In this document: positions 27,801 through 35,287 of the stretch, one piece after another
Position numbering within the stretch: the first letter of the stretch is position 1
Layout: every line of letters begins with the position of its first letter
Assembly: GCA_964525995.1 (NCBI GenBank)
Contig: CAZGIM010000001.1
Coordinates: 62,001-126,000 of the forward strand
DNA from: CAIVAT01 sp964525995
GTDB taxonomy: Bacteria; Bacteroidota; Bacteroidia; Bacteroidales; FEN-979
Direction of reading: 5' to 3'
Length of the DNA stretch: 64,000 nucleotides
Notes under the pieces: generated by a model
What the model was told of the DNA's origin: nothing
The model's database searches: none
Seen by the model: the letters and a program-made list of their open reading frames with translations, nothing else
Made by a program: the position numbers and the translations under genes

Positions 27801-30096
27801 GGGCAGTCAGGTTATTGGTTGGTTCTGGGACTTCGGTGACGGTACAGGTACCGCTACCATCCAGAACCCCCGATATCTCTATTCTACTCCCGGTACCTAT
27901 GAGGTGAAACTGGTGGTAACCAACCTTACGGGATGTACCGATTCTGTTAAAATTCCCGTAATTGCCCGCCAGGTGCCGGTCGCCCAGTTCTCCTATGTGA
28001 GTTTCTTCTGTCCTGCCGGGAAGGTGACCTTCCAGGATCTGTCAACTGCCACGGCTGCCGCAATTGTCGAACGCCAGTGGATCTTTCCGGGAGCCTTCTC
28101 AAACCTGCCCAATCCGACCTTCACGTTCTCCCCCACCAATCAAAAATATGCAGTGTCGCTCATCGTCACTGATACTTATGGATGCAGGGATACGGTCGTT
28201 GACAGTGTTTTCGTAAAGCCCGGATTCCAGTTCTCCTTCTCAAATGACAACGTCTGTGAAGGATATACCACACACTTCACCCCGGTCAATCTGACCGCGG
28301 GCGACAGTCTCTATTCGGTATCATGGAACTTCGGAGATCCATCAACCGGCGCGAACAACAACAACTCTACCTTGTACCGACCGACACACACTTTCTCCAG
28401 TCCCGCAACGTATATCGTGAAATTTAAAGCTTACAACTCAGATAATTGTGTTGACAGTGTTTATAAGGAAGTTCAGGTGTATGAAGCGCCGGAGCCGATA
28501 TTTGGTTTCATCTCGACTCCGTGCGATAGTACCATCCAGTTCCTTGATTCAACCGCTAACCCGGGAACCGGTAGTATAGCGAGTTGGAAATGGATCTGGG
28601 GGGATGGCGGCGATACCACCATTCTTGCGCCCGGACCTGGAAATAAATCACACCTTTATGTAAACGCCGGTCTGTACCAGGTTACCCTTGTGATAACCAA
28701 CAGCAATGGGTGTATCGACAGCATTACCAGAACTGTCCAGCGATTCCCGTGTATCCAGGCCGTGTTTACGGTTAAAGATACTCTATGTGCCAGATATGAG
28801 ATTGCCTTTGGCGACAGTTCCTTACCGGTGTCGAGGATAAATCAATGGAAATGGATCTGGGGGGATGGGAATGAGACTACCTATACCACTTATACTCCTG
28901 AAGTTTACCATACTTACGCCGATAGTGGTCTGTATCAGGTCAGGTTGGAAATCAATGCCCTGATAAACGGAACCCCGATCACAGAAAATATGGTTCAAAC
29001 GATCCGGATACGACCGACGCCTGTGACCTATTTCTCCAATCCTTCAGTTTGTCTGAACCGGATCACCCTGTTCAGAGACACCTCCAATACCTTTGGGGAA
29101 CCCAATACATGGTGGCGCTGGAATTTCAGCGGAAATCCTGCAGATACTGCCAATATTAAAAATCCGCCGCACAAATATGATACGGCTGGTATTTACAATG
29201 TCAAGCTCCTCGTCATGAACAAATATGGCTGTAAAGATTCACTGACCAAAGAGACCCGGGTTTACGGACTTCCGATGGCGGCCTTCAGCAGTACTGCAGC
29301 CTGTGCGGGTGATCCGATTTATTTCACCGATCATTCGACGGAGTCGGATGCTCCGTTGGGCGCCTGGAGGTGGTTCTTCGGCGATCCCTCGACGGAAGCA
29401 GATTCCTCGAATCTGAAGGATCCGGATTATATCTATCAGAAAACCGGTGATTATATGGTAAACATGATCGTGACCGATAATTACGGATGTGCCGATACGG
29501 TTGATTCGACCGTACGCGTTAACGTAACCCCGTTGAGCGCCTTCACAGTAGTCGCAGGGTATAACGGGAAACAAGGACAGATCAAGCTCAACAACCTTTC
29601 ATCCGACGCAAAGAGTTACTTCTGGGATTTTGATAACCAAAAGTATTCATCTGAGGAAAATCCCGTGGCAATCTATACTGAAGACGGCGTCTATATCATC
29701 AAACTCATTGCGACCAATGAATTTGAGTGTACCGATACTACTTTCTACGAATACCGGCTCCTATTGAAGGGGTTGTATGTCCCCAACGCGTTCCTGCCGA
29801 CAAGCACCAATTTAAGCGTGCGGTTGTTCCAACCCATCGGGATCAATCTGAAACAAGGTTTTTATCACGTTGCGGTATTTGACCTCTGGGGTCATCAGTT
29901 ATGGGAATCAACAAAACTGGATGATAAAGGAAGACCGGTTGAGGGATGGGATGGTACTTATGAAGGCAAGTTGATGCCACAGGGCAACTACATGTGGAAA
30001 ATCACTGCAACCTTCGTTGATGACACCCCCTGGACCGGAGGCGACATTGGTCAGGGTGAATACAAGACTATGGGAACTGTAACATTAATCCGCTAA
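21844..30096 (+). CDS. Giant PKD-repeat adhesin, T9SS type B sorting (SprB-like)
   Basis: 2750 residues from ATG 21844 (an upstream TTG at 21817 is less likely). Signal peptide MFQRFLRYFLLFSLLLAASP ending near LAQ. After a first Ig-like region I count about 27 PKD-type modules, each with a WxWxFGDG-like core, an HTY/HTF turn, and usually two Cys (C at the module start, NGC at the end). The last about 95 residues (LYVPNAFLPT... FDLWGHQLWES... WDGTYEGKLMPQGNYMWKI) form the gliding-motility/T9SS type B C-terminal domain. Function: cell-surface adhesin or filament, by analogy with SprB. A PorP/SprF gene follows after 18 bases, the usual partner. Three consecutive three-module blocks form a higher-order repeat (see repeat entry). 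Confidence 0.93.
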   Translation: MFQRFLRYFLLFSLLLAASPRILAQCPDTQPRITGPGVVGANASNPVVYTTPNVTGHTYSWVVKQLPGNTIISTSSTNVLSQIWSNPGNYVIELTEGISGNTCTVVAATPLNVTVRPMLAAYFYYEFDVAHGCFYNVVDFTGTGDGQYPPVDPSITYEWKWRQYNSGNPWTPAGTNRNTQITFPTQSGITYEVLYTVSKVIGSTTWTDEITDYVYVDPDKYKPVPSLATPTTPNCTYGDFFFDASASIATLMPTTETFRYVDWDFGDGNTAHFEKSGSVPPQMTTSHSYPTSPGTSYTVTLRLENTIGCVATTSINITVPNSVPVALFSNDAGCVGEPTIFHDLSTSAVEGGAIVKWEWIWGDNTTTIYDLNAVPPTPPPAQIVHLYAEAGSKHVTLQVTNANGCVSTIFGLYVNVIPSPLANFNYGPTCVDIPITFYDVSLQNGGSAIVTRIWDFGEGAPSSSPSHTYATPGLKTVTLTVTNENGCSDVKVDNTIYVHPLPEFSPDPAIGFTWANTTLPLEIQFTDNTLPAQVGNNLVWDFGDGKSGFGKNPVHMYTSPGSYNVEMTCTSTDGCYRTYTDMISFTPPVPTFHPIPYDACLDKEVRFVPDPVMGTIVSEEWQYQDEGYPPDPSLTAPYTVKHTFVPPVPMPAVDTHSFKSYGTKAVRHVITLAGTPNVVVDYIDYVTIYDTAIANFTWNNINQLPVGGPPLPGCKGQEVFFFDQSTPPIGSSNAQIIAWKWEFDDPASSLNNVAYTKNCSHIFVDPIRTSFNVKLTVTSSDNNCESIIIKVISIKALPPVNFIVNSNPNANVGCLSTTALPVLTYFDYDPAIIPDPLQVSNWYWDYGDNTSQSGPYLSSVSHAYLTPGWKTVLLIITDLDGCRNTVSKQVYINPLPLPDFSFTTNTCEGQPVMFTDLSLPGGGLLNDYIVQWEWFWGDGSIPDPQVVTNSGTVFHTFPVIAGQYTWSVRLRVTTNYGCVNEITKEVTLKPTPVAFFEVEPLSPQCTTPQSIQFVDKTVPTTATGAVTSWAWTFGDSGTSTLQNPSHVYQLAGSYTVSLTVTTTNGCFNTYGTSITVNQLPVADFHVATASNTCEQGPIQFIDDSQANAAAINSYLWSFGDGGTSIQPSPQHTYSTYGIYQVTLSVTNSNGCIHSVTKPVTVNPKPIAEFTFTASSCLGSPVSFINKSFIISGYSGIINQWVWDFGDGTLPITINYPYSPDVTHTFAGNVTSHTVRLTVTTTNGCTAYKEHIVNSIPAPVSNFSYSNTLCIGQTVQFNDESSTNGGGGLQTWNWDFGDPLSGSNTSTLENPFHIFSGTGPFVVSLRVTSTNGCYKDTSKTVTINQLPVADFGTSTVTTNCEGSAIQFVDQSIANALGISSYSWNFGDSGTSNQQSPQHTFATYGIFNVTLTIMNSNGCIHSVTKPVTINPKPIAQFTFSPSSCVGSPVSFTNQSTVPNGYSALINTWVWDFDDGTLPVVINLPANPNVVHTFAGSATIHNVKLTVTTTSGCTSFVIKTVTSVSKPDAYFSWSGSACEQQPVQFTDQSQTNGGGAIQVWNWDFGDPASGNNNLATIQHPTHNFSHPSPPDFSVTLVVVNGNGCRDTLVQSLSVNSRPIADFITDTVCLGSLTSFTDQSTATPGPIVSRLWEFGDGQSSPTNNPTHLYGTPGTFLAKLTVTTSEGCTKDTTKSVLVLGKPVANFTYSSPNCAQDSVQFSDISSTPHGSIKRWHWDFGDGSQPVTINFPVNPNVKHTFAAGGNYLVTLTITTSDSCTAQKQSQVQIGFRPLANFIAGTNSCAKTAVQFTDQSQINGGPALTIWSWNFDDPASGINNTSNTQHPMHEFTAGGTYNVFLQVTNANGCIDSIRKPVSVNPVPVAIFTADTACVSSPTQFSDASTTPSGTISAWLWNFGDPSSGSNNFSTLQNPTHTYLTAGTYAVTLRATNSHGCFKDTVVQVVAYPKPTAMFQYEAACINDSTQFTDFSIAPGSQVIGWFWDFGDGTGTATIQNPRYLYSTPGTYEVKLVVTNLTGCTDSVKIPVIARQVPVAQFSYVSFFCPAGKVTFQDLSTATAAAIVERQWIFPGAFSNLPNPTFTFSPTNQKYAVSLIVTDTYGCRDTVVDSVFVKPGFQFSFSNDNVCEGYTTHFTPVNLTAGDSLYSVSWNFGDPSTGANNNNSTLYRPTHTFSSPATYIVKFKAYNSDNCVDSVYKEVQVYEAPEPIFGFISTPCDSTIQFLDSTANPGTGSIASWKWIWGDGGDTTILAPGPGNKSHLYVNAGLYQVTLVITNSNGCIDSITRTVQRFPCIQAVFTVKDTLCARYEIAFGDSSLPVSRINQWKWIWGDGNETTYTTYTPEVYHTYADSGLYQVRLEINALINGTPITENMVQTIRIRPTPVTYFSNPSVCLNRITLFRDTSNTFGEPNTWWRWNFSGNPADTANIKNPPHKYDTAGIYNVKLLVMNKYGCKDSLTKETRVYGLPMAAFSSTAACAGDPIYFTDHSTESDAPLGAWRWFFGDPSTEADSSNLKDPDYIYQKTGDYMVNMIVTDNYGCADTVDSTVRVNVTPLSAFTVVAGYNGKQGQIKLNNLSSDAKSYFWDFDNQKYSSEENPVAIYTEDGVYIIKLIATNEFECTDTTFYEYRLLLKGLYVPNAFLPTSTNLSVRLFQPIGINLKQGFYHVAVFDLWGHQLWESTKLDDKGRPVEGWDGTYEGKLMPQGNYMWKITATFVDDTPWTGGDIGQGEYKTMGTVTLIR
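25081..27465 (+). repeat. Three-fold higher-order repeat of PKD triplets
   Basis: Within the giant protein, three consecutive blocks of three PKD modules recur with starts at 25081, 25879 and 26686 (266, 269 and 260 residues). Each block has the same order: a short module with SPQHTY-like turn, a longer module with TLPxTIN...PNVxHTF, then a module with GGGxQxWNWDFGDPxSG. Blocks 1 and 2 are the most alike (both contain NSNGCIHSVTKPVTxNPKPI); block 3 is more diverged. Indicates duplication of a triplet rather than of single modules. Confidence 0.8.
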
Positions 30097-30114
30097 TTGC
30101 TAACAATATTCTAC

Positions 30115-31224
30115 ATGAAAAAGCGATATATATCAACGATCCTGGTTCTGCTGTGTTGGTCTGTTTTGTTACCGGTGGCTATGAGCCAGCCCGATATGAA
30201 TTACTCTCAGTATTTCAGCACACCGACTTACTATAACCCGGCGTATACCGGGATCAATACCGGGATCAGGGCAAGATTTTTGTTTCGGGATCAATGGCCC
30301 ACCCTGCCGATTCCTTACAAATCCTATTTTTTCTCGGCCGATTTAGGTGACCGGAATTTACCAGGATCCGGCGGACTCGGAATCATGATCAACCAGGATA
30401 CTCCGGGAGCGGGGCTGGTTAACAACTTTGGGGCTGCTCTGACCATCGGGGTCAGAATCCCGATAACCAGCTTCATGATCAGTCAGCTTGGTATCAAAGC
30501 CGGGGTGATGCAGCGGCGGATCAACTGGGATGCACTGGTGTTTGCCGATCAATTGAGCCCATACGATGGGAATGTTTATCAAACAACTGCCGTTATTTCC
30601 TCTGAAGCCGGGAAACGGGTGGTCCCCGATTTTGCTGCCGGTGGTGTATTACAGTTCATCAATCCGCAGGGAACAATCAATGGAAATATTGGTTTTGCTG
30701 TTGATCACATCTTTGCCCCCGACGTTAGTTTTCTTTCGACAGGTTCGGCTCCGTATCCACGTAAATGGGTCGGACAGATTGACCTTGTTTTTACTGCCGG
30801 ACAGGGAGGAAATTCTTCAGCTATGTATCGCGCCAGTGATGAACCTCTTAAGATCAATGTCGGAGGATTATACCAGAATCAGGGGAACCTGAATTCTTTG
30901 CAGGTAGGATTGAATTTACTCAAATTCAATGTTTATTTAGGAGCATGGTATAAGACCACCATGACGGGAGTCGTGAACAATGCGGTAGCACTTGTGGCCG
31001 GTTACCGTTACCGTTTTTATGAGGATATGAATATCAAGTTCATGTATAGCTATGATCTGCAGGTTTCAGGAGCTCTTAATGGAACAGGTGGCGCTCACGA
31101 GATAGGGATTATTCTTGAATTTGATAAACTTCAGATATTCGGCGGTGGTGGAGGAGGTGGCTTTGTCCCGGGTACCGGCGGACGCCGCGGTGGTGGCCCG
31201 ATGGAATGTCCGACCTTCTATTAA
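30115..31224 (+). CDS. PorP/SprF family T9SS outer-membrane protein
   Basis: 369 residues from ATG 30115, signal peptide MKKRYISTILVLLCWSVLLP ending near AMSQ. The mature start DMNYSQYFSTPTYYNPAYTG is the PorP/SprF signature, and the body is an outer-membrane beta-barrel (14-strand type in known relatives). SprF-like proteins are needed for surface delivery or anchoring of the adjacent type B cargo, and this gene directly follows the giant PKD gene. The C-terminus is unusual: a run of Gly (residues about 344-352) then PGTGGRRGGG and a final Cys-containing tail ECPTFY. Confidence 0.92.
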   Translation: MKKRYISTILVLLCWSVLLPVAMSQPDMNYSQYFSTPTYYNPAYTGINTGIRARFLFRDQWPTLPIPYKSYFFSADLGDRNLPGSGGLGIMINQDTPGAGLVNNFGAALTIGVRIPITSFMISQLGIKAGVMQRRINWDALVFADQLSPYDGNVYQTTAVISSEAGKRVVPDFAAGGVLQFINPQGTINGNIGFAVDHIFAPDVSFLSTGSAPYPRKWVGQIDLVFTAGQGGNSSAMYRASDEPLKINVGGLYQNQGNLNSLQVGLNLLKFNVYLGAWYKTTMTGVVNNAVALVAGYRYRFYEDMNIKFMYSYDLQVSGALNGTGGAHEIGIILEFDKLQIFGGGGGGGFVPGTGGRRGGGPMECPTFY

Positions 31225-31418
31225 AACCTGAGAAGTTTGGTAACGTATCGGAATTGGTGGCTGGTTTACTGGGCGCTCATTCCCTGTTTGCCATTTCACG
31301 TATCAGCGGATGGTATGCCCAACGCCTCGAAGAGATGATCAGCGGCAGGAGAATCATCAGACCAGCTTACAAGACTGTTGAACCTTCCGGAAGTTATATT
31401 CCCATAGAGGAACGATAG
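31225..31418 (+). pseudogene. C-terminal fragment of citrate synthase
   Basis: Directly after the sprF stop an open frame encodes about 60 residues, FGNVSELVAGLLGAHSLF then AISRISGWYAQRLEEM and GRRIIRPAY, ending YIPIEER and a stop at 31416-31418. This matches the last helices of citrate synthase (the [FV]-A-x-[SA]-R-I-x-G-W-x-A-[HQ]-R-x-E-E segment and the C-terminal IIRPAYK...Y-x-P-x-E-x-R). The frame reads upstream into sprF only as an overlapping ORF from 31206 with no citrate synthase content. All catalytic residues lie upstream and are missing, so it cannot be functional. No other piece of the gene is in the window. Confidence 0.65.
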
Positions 31419-31474
31419 AATCTGGTTATAAAACAAGGACTTGATCTTCGTGATTGAATACGGAGTATTACGGA

Positions 31475-32926
31475 TCAATCGGTAACAGCCAGCTTAACAA
31501 TTCTTATTTCCCTTGATGTCTTAAGGGTGAGCAGGTACATTCCGGCTTTTAATTCACGGATGGGTATGACCAATTGTGATTGATGAACTGATTTTCCTGA
31601 AAGAACCGTTGTACCTTGGATATCGCTAATCTGAAACTGTTCGACAGGTAAATCCGAATCAACCCTTACGAAGTCATCCGCGGGATTGGGGTAAATCGCA
31701 ATGTGCTCCGATGGGTGTTTGTCAATCCCCGTGATATAATCAACATACAGCGTGTCGCAGGGCGCTTCACAAAGAAAGGTCATCGTAGAAGGATCGCGTT
31801 GTATCGCGGTGATCAGGTAGATGAACTGTCCCGACGGATACCATGTTGGAAGGACATCATGATAAAAGGTAGCAGTAACCGGAGCTGGGTTCAGTTTCAC
31901 GAGCGGTTCGATGTTCGGTTCGAGCGTACGGTAGATGTTGTACCCCGCAATGTATTGCAGATTGTCGCATTCAGGCGGCTGCCAGGAGAGCATGATGGTG
32001 TTTGCCGACTGGGTGTATGCACATTCTGTAGGTCCTGCACATTCATGAGATACCACGATATTGTCGACGAACCAGGCGGAGATGTTTGAGCTGTTGACCC
32101 CGCCGGCCTTGAAGGCAACCCGAAAGTATTTTCCGTTAACCATCGAGATATCAATCTTTTGGTGAATCCAACCGGTGGAACCATTATTGGTTACCTGGAA
32201 TACCTGGATCCAGTCGTTATCAATTTTGTACAAAGCGCTTAATTGTTCGGTTCCATTGGCAGCAATATCATCCAGCTTATAATCAAATTCCAGATACATT
32301 TTGCCGCATTTCCAGGGCAAGCCCGGCAGGGAGGGTGTGAACATACTGCTCGAACAATTCTGGTTGACGGGAAGTCCGGAGAACATGGCAGTCGGCAGCG
32401 GATTACCCAGGGAAGTCGAAACAGACCAATTTGACTGCGTAGGAGTGAACTGCCAATAGTTGAAAGCAAATGTGCCCTGGCCCCAATACTCCTGGAAAGG
32501 CCAATCGATATCACAGTTAATAGAAATGGTGACAGGCACCGCGGGCGCCGATTCGCCAAACTGTCCCGGTTGCCCATAGGCTGTCAGATCATACCTTGCC
32601 GTCACCGAATAGGTGTAGTAAACTCCGGGGTCCACCATGTAGTCATAATAGGTGACAGTTGCACCATCAGGGATGTAGAAATACTGAATCCCATCGCGGT
32701 AGATATAATATCCAACCAGTCCGGGAGGCATGGTTCCTCCGGGTTGCTGCGGAAGTTGCCAATACAGGTAGCAGCCGCATTCTACCGCCGAGCCTGCAAG
32801 GTTTTGAGGTGGGTACAATGTGTATCCCGATCGGGATCCCTGGTGCGGAATGCCTCCGGCGATAGCCTGAAGTCCCGCCGATGCCAGTATGAGCATCGTG
32901 AAAAAAAGGTAAATGAACGATTTCAT
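31475..32926 (-). CDS. Secreted fibronectin-III/MAM-like protein, T9SS type A sorting
   Basis: 483 residues with signal peptide MKSFIYLFFTMLILASAGLQ. Domains: a fibronectin-III-like domain (about 35-135, VGYYIYRDGIQYFYIPDG and YYTYSVTARYDL), a jelly-roll choice-of-anchor domain (about 140-300, MYLEFDYKLDDIA, SAWFVDNIVVSHE), a second fibronectin-III domain (about 305-400, IAGYNIYRTLEPN), then a T9SS type A sorting domain (about 408-483, HIAIYPNPADDFVRV ... ELKAGMYLLTLKT). Likely a surface or secreted protein. It is convergent with the citrate synthase fragment. Confidence 0.88.
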   Translation of the reverse strand: MKSFIYLFFTMLILASAGLQAIAGGIPHQGSRSGYTLYPPQNLAGSAVECGCYLYWQLPQQPGGTMPPGLVGYYIYRDGIQYFYIPDGATVTYYDYMVDPGVYYTYSVTARYDLTAYGQPGQFGESAPAVPVTISINCDIDWPFQEYWGQGTFAFNYWQFTPTQSNWSVSTSLGNPLPTAMFSGLPVNQNCSSSMFTPSLPGLPWKCGKMYLEFDYKLDDIAANGTEQLSALYKIDNDWIQVFQVTNNGSTGWIHQKIDISMVNGKYFRVAFKAGGVNSSNISAWFVDNIVVSHECAGPTECAYTQSANTIMLSWQPPECDNLQYIAGYNIYRTLEPNIEPLVKLNPAPVTATFYHDVLPTWYPSGQFIYLITAIQRDPSTMTFLCEAPCDTLYVDYITGIDKHPSEHIAIYPNPADDFVRVDSDLPVEQFQISDIQGTTVLSGKSVHQSQLVIPIRELKAGMYLLTLKTSREIRIVKLAVTD

Positions 32927-33095
32927 GATTTGGATGATATTAAGGTGAATGAATAAGGGGTGAAAAGTCAGGTAAATATAACAAATATTTATCGGAAATC
33001 AATTCGTTTTATAAAGGGAATGAAGGGAAGAGGGTAAAAAGTTATTATGGGGAAACATAAACAAGGATAAATATTTGATAAATGTCTCGGAGTAC

Positions 33096-34004
33096 TTACT
33101 TGTATAGTGCGGTTATATTGCGGGCAACGAGCTTTCCGGAAATCTTCCGGGGCAGGATCCGGGTGAGCAGAAAATAGGCAGCCCGGTTGCCGCGACCGGA
33201 AATACAGACTGCTTTTCTGCCGGCCATTTTCAACGCAAAGGCAGCCACGGTTTCCGGTTTTTGAATCTGGGGTTTGAACAATCCATACTTTGGCCGGGTC
33301 GATAAAAACATCGGGGTTTCGGTGACTCCTGCGCAACATGCTGTTACATCGATGCCTTTTTGTTTCATTTCGTGGTGAAGCGATTCGGCCAGCAGGATGA
33401 TGAACCCTTTCGTGGCTGCGTAGGTCGCGACCAGCGGCGGACCGATCAATCCGGCCAGAGAGCTGATCAGCAGGATACCGCTCCGGATTCCGTTTTGTGG
33501 CTCGTTTGCAAACTGGTGCACCAGGTGGATTAAAGTCCGGTTGTTTGTATCAATAAACCGGTCGACTTCTGCCGGGGCAAGGTCGGTAAAAGCGGTCACC
33601 TTACTGAAAGCTGCCACATAAACCAGAAACCGGCACTGTACCGAACGGATTGCTTCCATACAAACCGATGCTGCGTCGGTCGATGCGAGATCAAGGCACA
33701 GGATTTTAATACATGAACCCACAGAGCCCCTAAGCTGGTCCGGCCCGGTTGCCCGGTCTTCACCGGATATTTTTCCGGACGATACAATTCCTGCTTCCTT
33801 TCCCGATTCCGGTTGTTGTTGCGGTATCATTGCGAATCCCGGTTCCAGTTTTTCTGCCAGGTTCTTGAGCGCCTGTGCATTGATATCGACCAGGATTACA
33901 TTGAAACCTGCCCGGAAAAGTTGAATGGTAAACGCTTCCCCGATCCCCTCTGCGGCTCCGGCTACCAGGGCCCATTCCCCATATCTTTTCAGGAGTTCAT
34001 GCAT
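33096..34004 (-). CDS. Short-chain dehydrogenase/reductase
   Basis: 302-residue classical SDR oxidoreductase. The cofactor motif GAAEGIG (residues 16-22) and the acidic D40 in ILVDIN suggest NAD preference; the active site has SSLAG (Ser) and YAATKG (Tyr and Lys), so it should be active. An unusual Ser/Gly/Gln-rich insert (about residues 60-97) separates beta-strand 2 and the LCLDLAS strand. It is divergent from the DUF1214 gene, 68 bases away, and forms a locus with a sulfotransferase and a second SDR. The DUF1214 promoter box lies only 9 bases from its start codon. Substrate unknown. Confidence 0.85.
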   Translation of the reverse strand: MHELLKRYGEWALVAGAAEGIGEAFTIQLFRAGFNVILVDINAQALKNLAEKLEPGFAMIPQQQPESGKEAGIVSSGKISGEDRATGPDQLRGSVGSCIKILCLDLASTDAASVCMEAIRSVQCRFLVYVAAFSKVTAFTDLAPAEVDRFIDTNNRTLIHLVHQFANEPQNGIRSGILLISSLAGLIGPPLVATYAATKGFIILLAESLHHEMKQKGIDVTACCAGVTETPMFLSTRPKYGLFKPQIQKPETVAAFALKMAGRKAVCISGRGNRAAYFLLTRILPRKISGKLVARNITALYK

Positions 34005-34012
34005 GATTTTTT

Positions 34013-34020
34013 TATCTTTG
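34013..34020 (+). promoter_or_regulatory. -7 promoter box of the DUF1214-sulfotransferase-SDR unit
   Basis: TATCTTTG matches TAnnTTTG, 53 bases before ATG 34073. The -35 side would overlap the first codons of the divergent SDR. Confidence 0.45.
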
Positions 34021-34072
34021 ATGCCAGGAATAACAGGGATTTTGCGCGCAATATTACGTAATTCGCTGAATT

Positions 34073-35272
34073 ATGAAGCATTTGCTTTTTTTCTTTTTAC
34101 GAGTCCTGAAATTTTTCCGAAGTGCCCGACTGGCGCTTTCGGGTAAAACGGAGACCGATATCCACGACCAACGGGTTGTTTCGGGGAAAGCCTGGGAAGC
34201 GTTCTGTGATAACCTGAAAAGCGCTGGTGCTTCCCTGATGTATCCGGGAGCCCCCACCGACCCTTTCAATCAGGCTGAAGGATTGAGATATCTGACCCGG
34301 TTGACCCGGGGTGGACTGGAAGCTTTTGTCGAATACGGGGACCCAGCATTCCCGGTACTATGTCGAACGGCTCATGAAACGATAAAATTGGGCGCCGATA
34401 ATCCCGATAACCACTACTTTAATGCCCAGATCTCCGGAAAATATTGTTACAGGATTAAAGGCAAAAGAAATACTGTTGACTATATCGGTTTCTTTACCCG
34501 CAACGGGAATTATGGCACCACCGGCGGACTGGCCCCCTGCGGATCTCTTGAGGGCAAAGATCTGGTGACGGAACCGGATGGCTCGTTTGAGATTATCCTG
34601 AGCCCTGAGCCCCAGGGGAAAAACTGGCTGAAGACGGATGACACTACCTCTCTTTTGATTGTAAGGCAGACCTTTTTGAATCGTTTTGAAGAAGTACCGG
34701 CCGAAATCCATATTGAAAACCTCGACGGACGAACACATCCCGATCCCATCACACCTGCCGCAATTGACAAAGGTTTACAAACAGCCTCGATGTTTGTTGC
34801 AGGCGCGTCGCTGCTTTTTGCCAAATGGGCGAACGGATTTCAAAAGCATACCAATAAACTGCCCTTGTTTGATCCTGCAGTTTCGGATGCAGCCGGAGGC
34901 GATCCCGGTATTTTCTATTATCACAGCCATTGGAGGCTGAATGACGACGAGTCGCTGGTAATTACCGTGAAGCCTCCGCAATGCGATTCCTGGAATTTCC
35001 AATTGAACAACTATTGGATGGAATCGCTCGACTACCGGTATTTTACCATCTGTATTAATAAGGCGACTGCCCATCAGAATCCCGACGGATCGGTGCGTGT
35101 AATTGTGGCACATAACGATCCGGGTCATCCCAACTGGATCAATACCTGCGGACACAGGGAAGGGACCATGCTCTGGCGCTGGTATCGCTTGCACCCCGGC
35201 GAAAATCCGGTGGAACCGGTATGTGAAGTGATTAAATCATGGAAAACTGATTCGAATGACCGATTAACTTGA
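34073..35272 (+). CDS. DUF1214 domain protein
   Basis: 399 residues. The segment NAQISGKYCYRIKGKRN (about 122-138), then TTGGLAPCGSLEGKDL and FEIILSPEP, and a C-terminal region with NDDESLVITVKPPQCDSWNFQ and HPNWINTCGHREGTM correspond to DUF1214 proteins. These occur near sulfotransferases and SDRs in other phyla, notably actinobacteria (from memory). The function is not established. No signal peptide is evident; the N-terminus is hydrophobic and basic (KHLLFFFLRVLKFFRS) and could be a membrane anchor. First gene of a three-gene unit; the sulfotransferase starts 15 bases after its stop. Confidence 0.82.
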   Translation: MKHLLFFFLRVLKFFRSARLALSGKTETDIHDQRVVSGKAWEAFCDNLKSAGASLMYPGAPTDPFNQAEGLRYLTRLTRGGLEAFVEYGDPAFPVLCRTAHETIKLGADNPDNHYFNAQISGKYCYRIKGKRNTVDYIGFFTRNGNYGTTGGLAPCGSLEGKDLVTEPDGSFEIILSPEPQGKNWLKTDDTTSLLIVRQTFLNRFEEVPAEIHIENLDGRTHPDPITPAAIDKGLQTASMFVAGASLLFAKWANGFQKHTNKLPLFDPAVSDAAGGDPGIFYYHSHWRLNDDESLVITVKPPQCDSWNFQLNNYWMESLDYRYFTICINKATAHQNPDGSVRVIVAHNDPGHPNWINTCGHREGTMLWRWYRLHPGENPVEPVCEVIKSWKTDSNDRLT

Positions 35273-35287
35273 TACGCTTGATTTTGA

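Noticed and set aside
21844..30096. Regular repeats as a CRISPR-like array
   Set aside because: They are protein-coding PKD modules of about 260 bases with no direct repeat of constant sequence.
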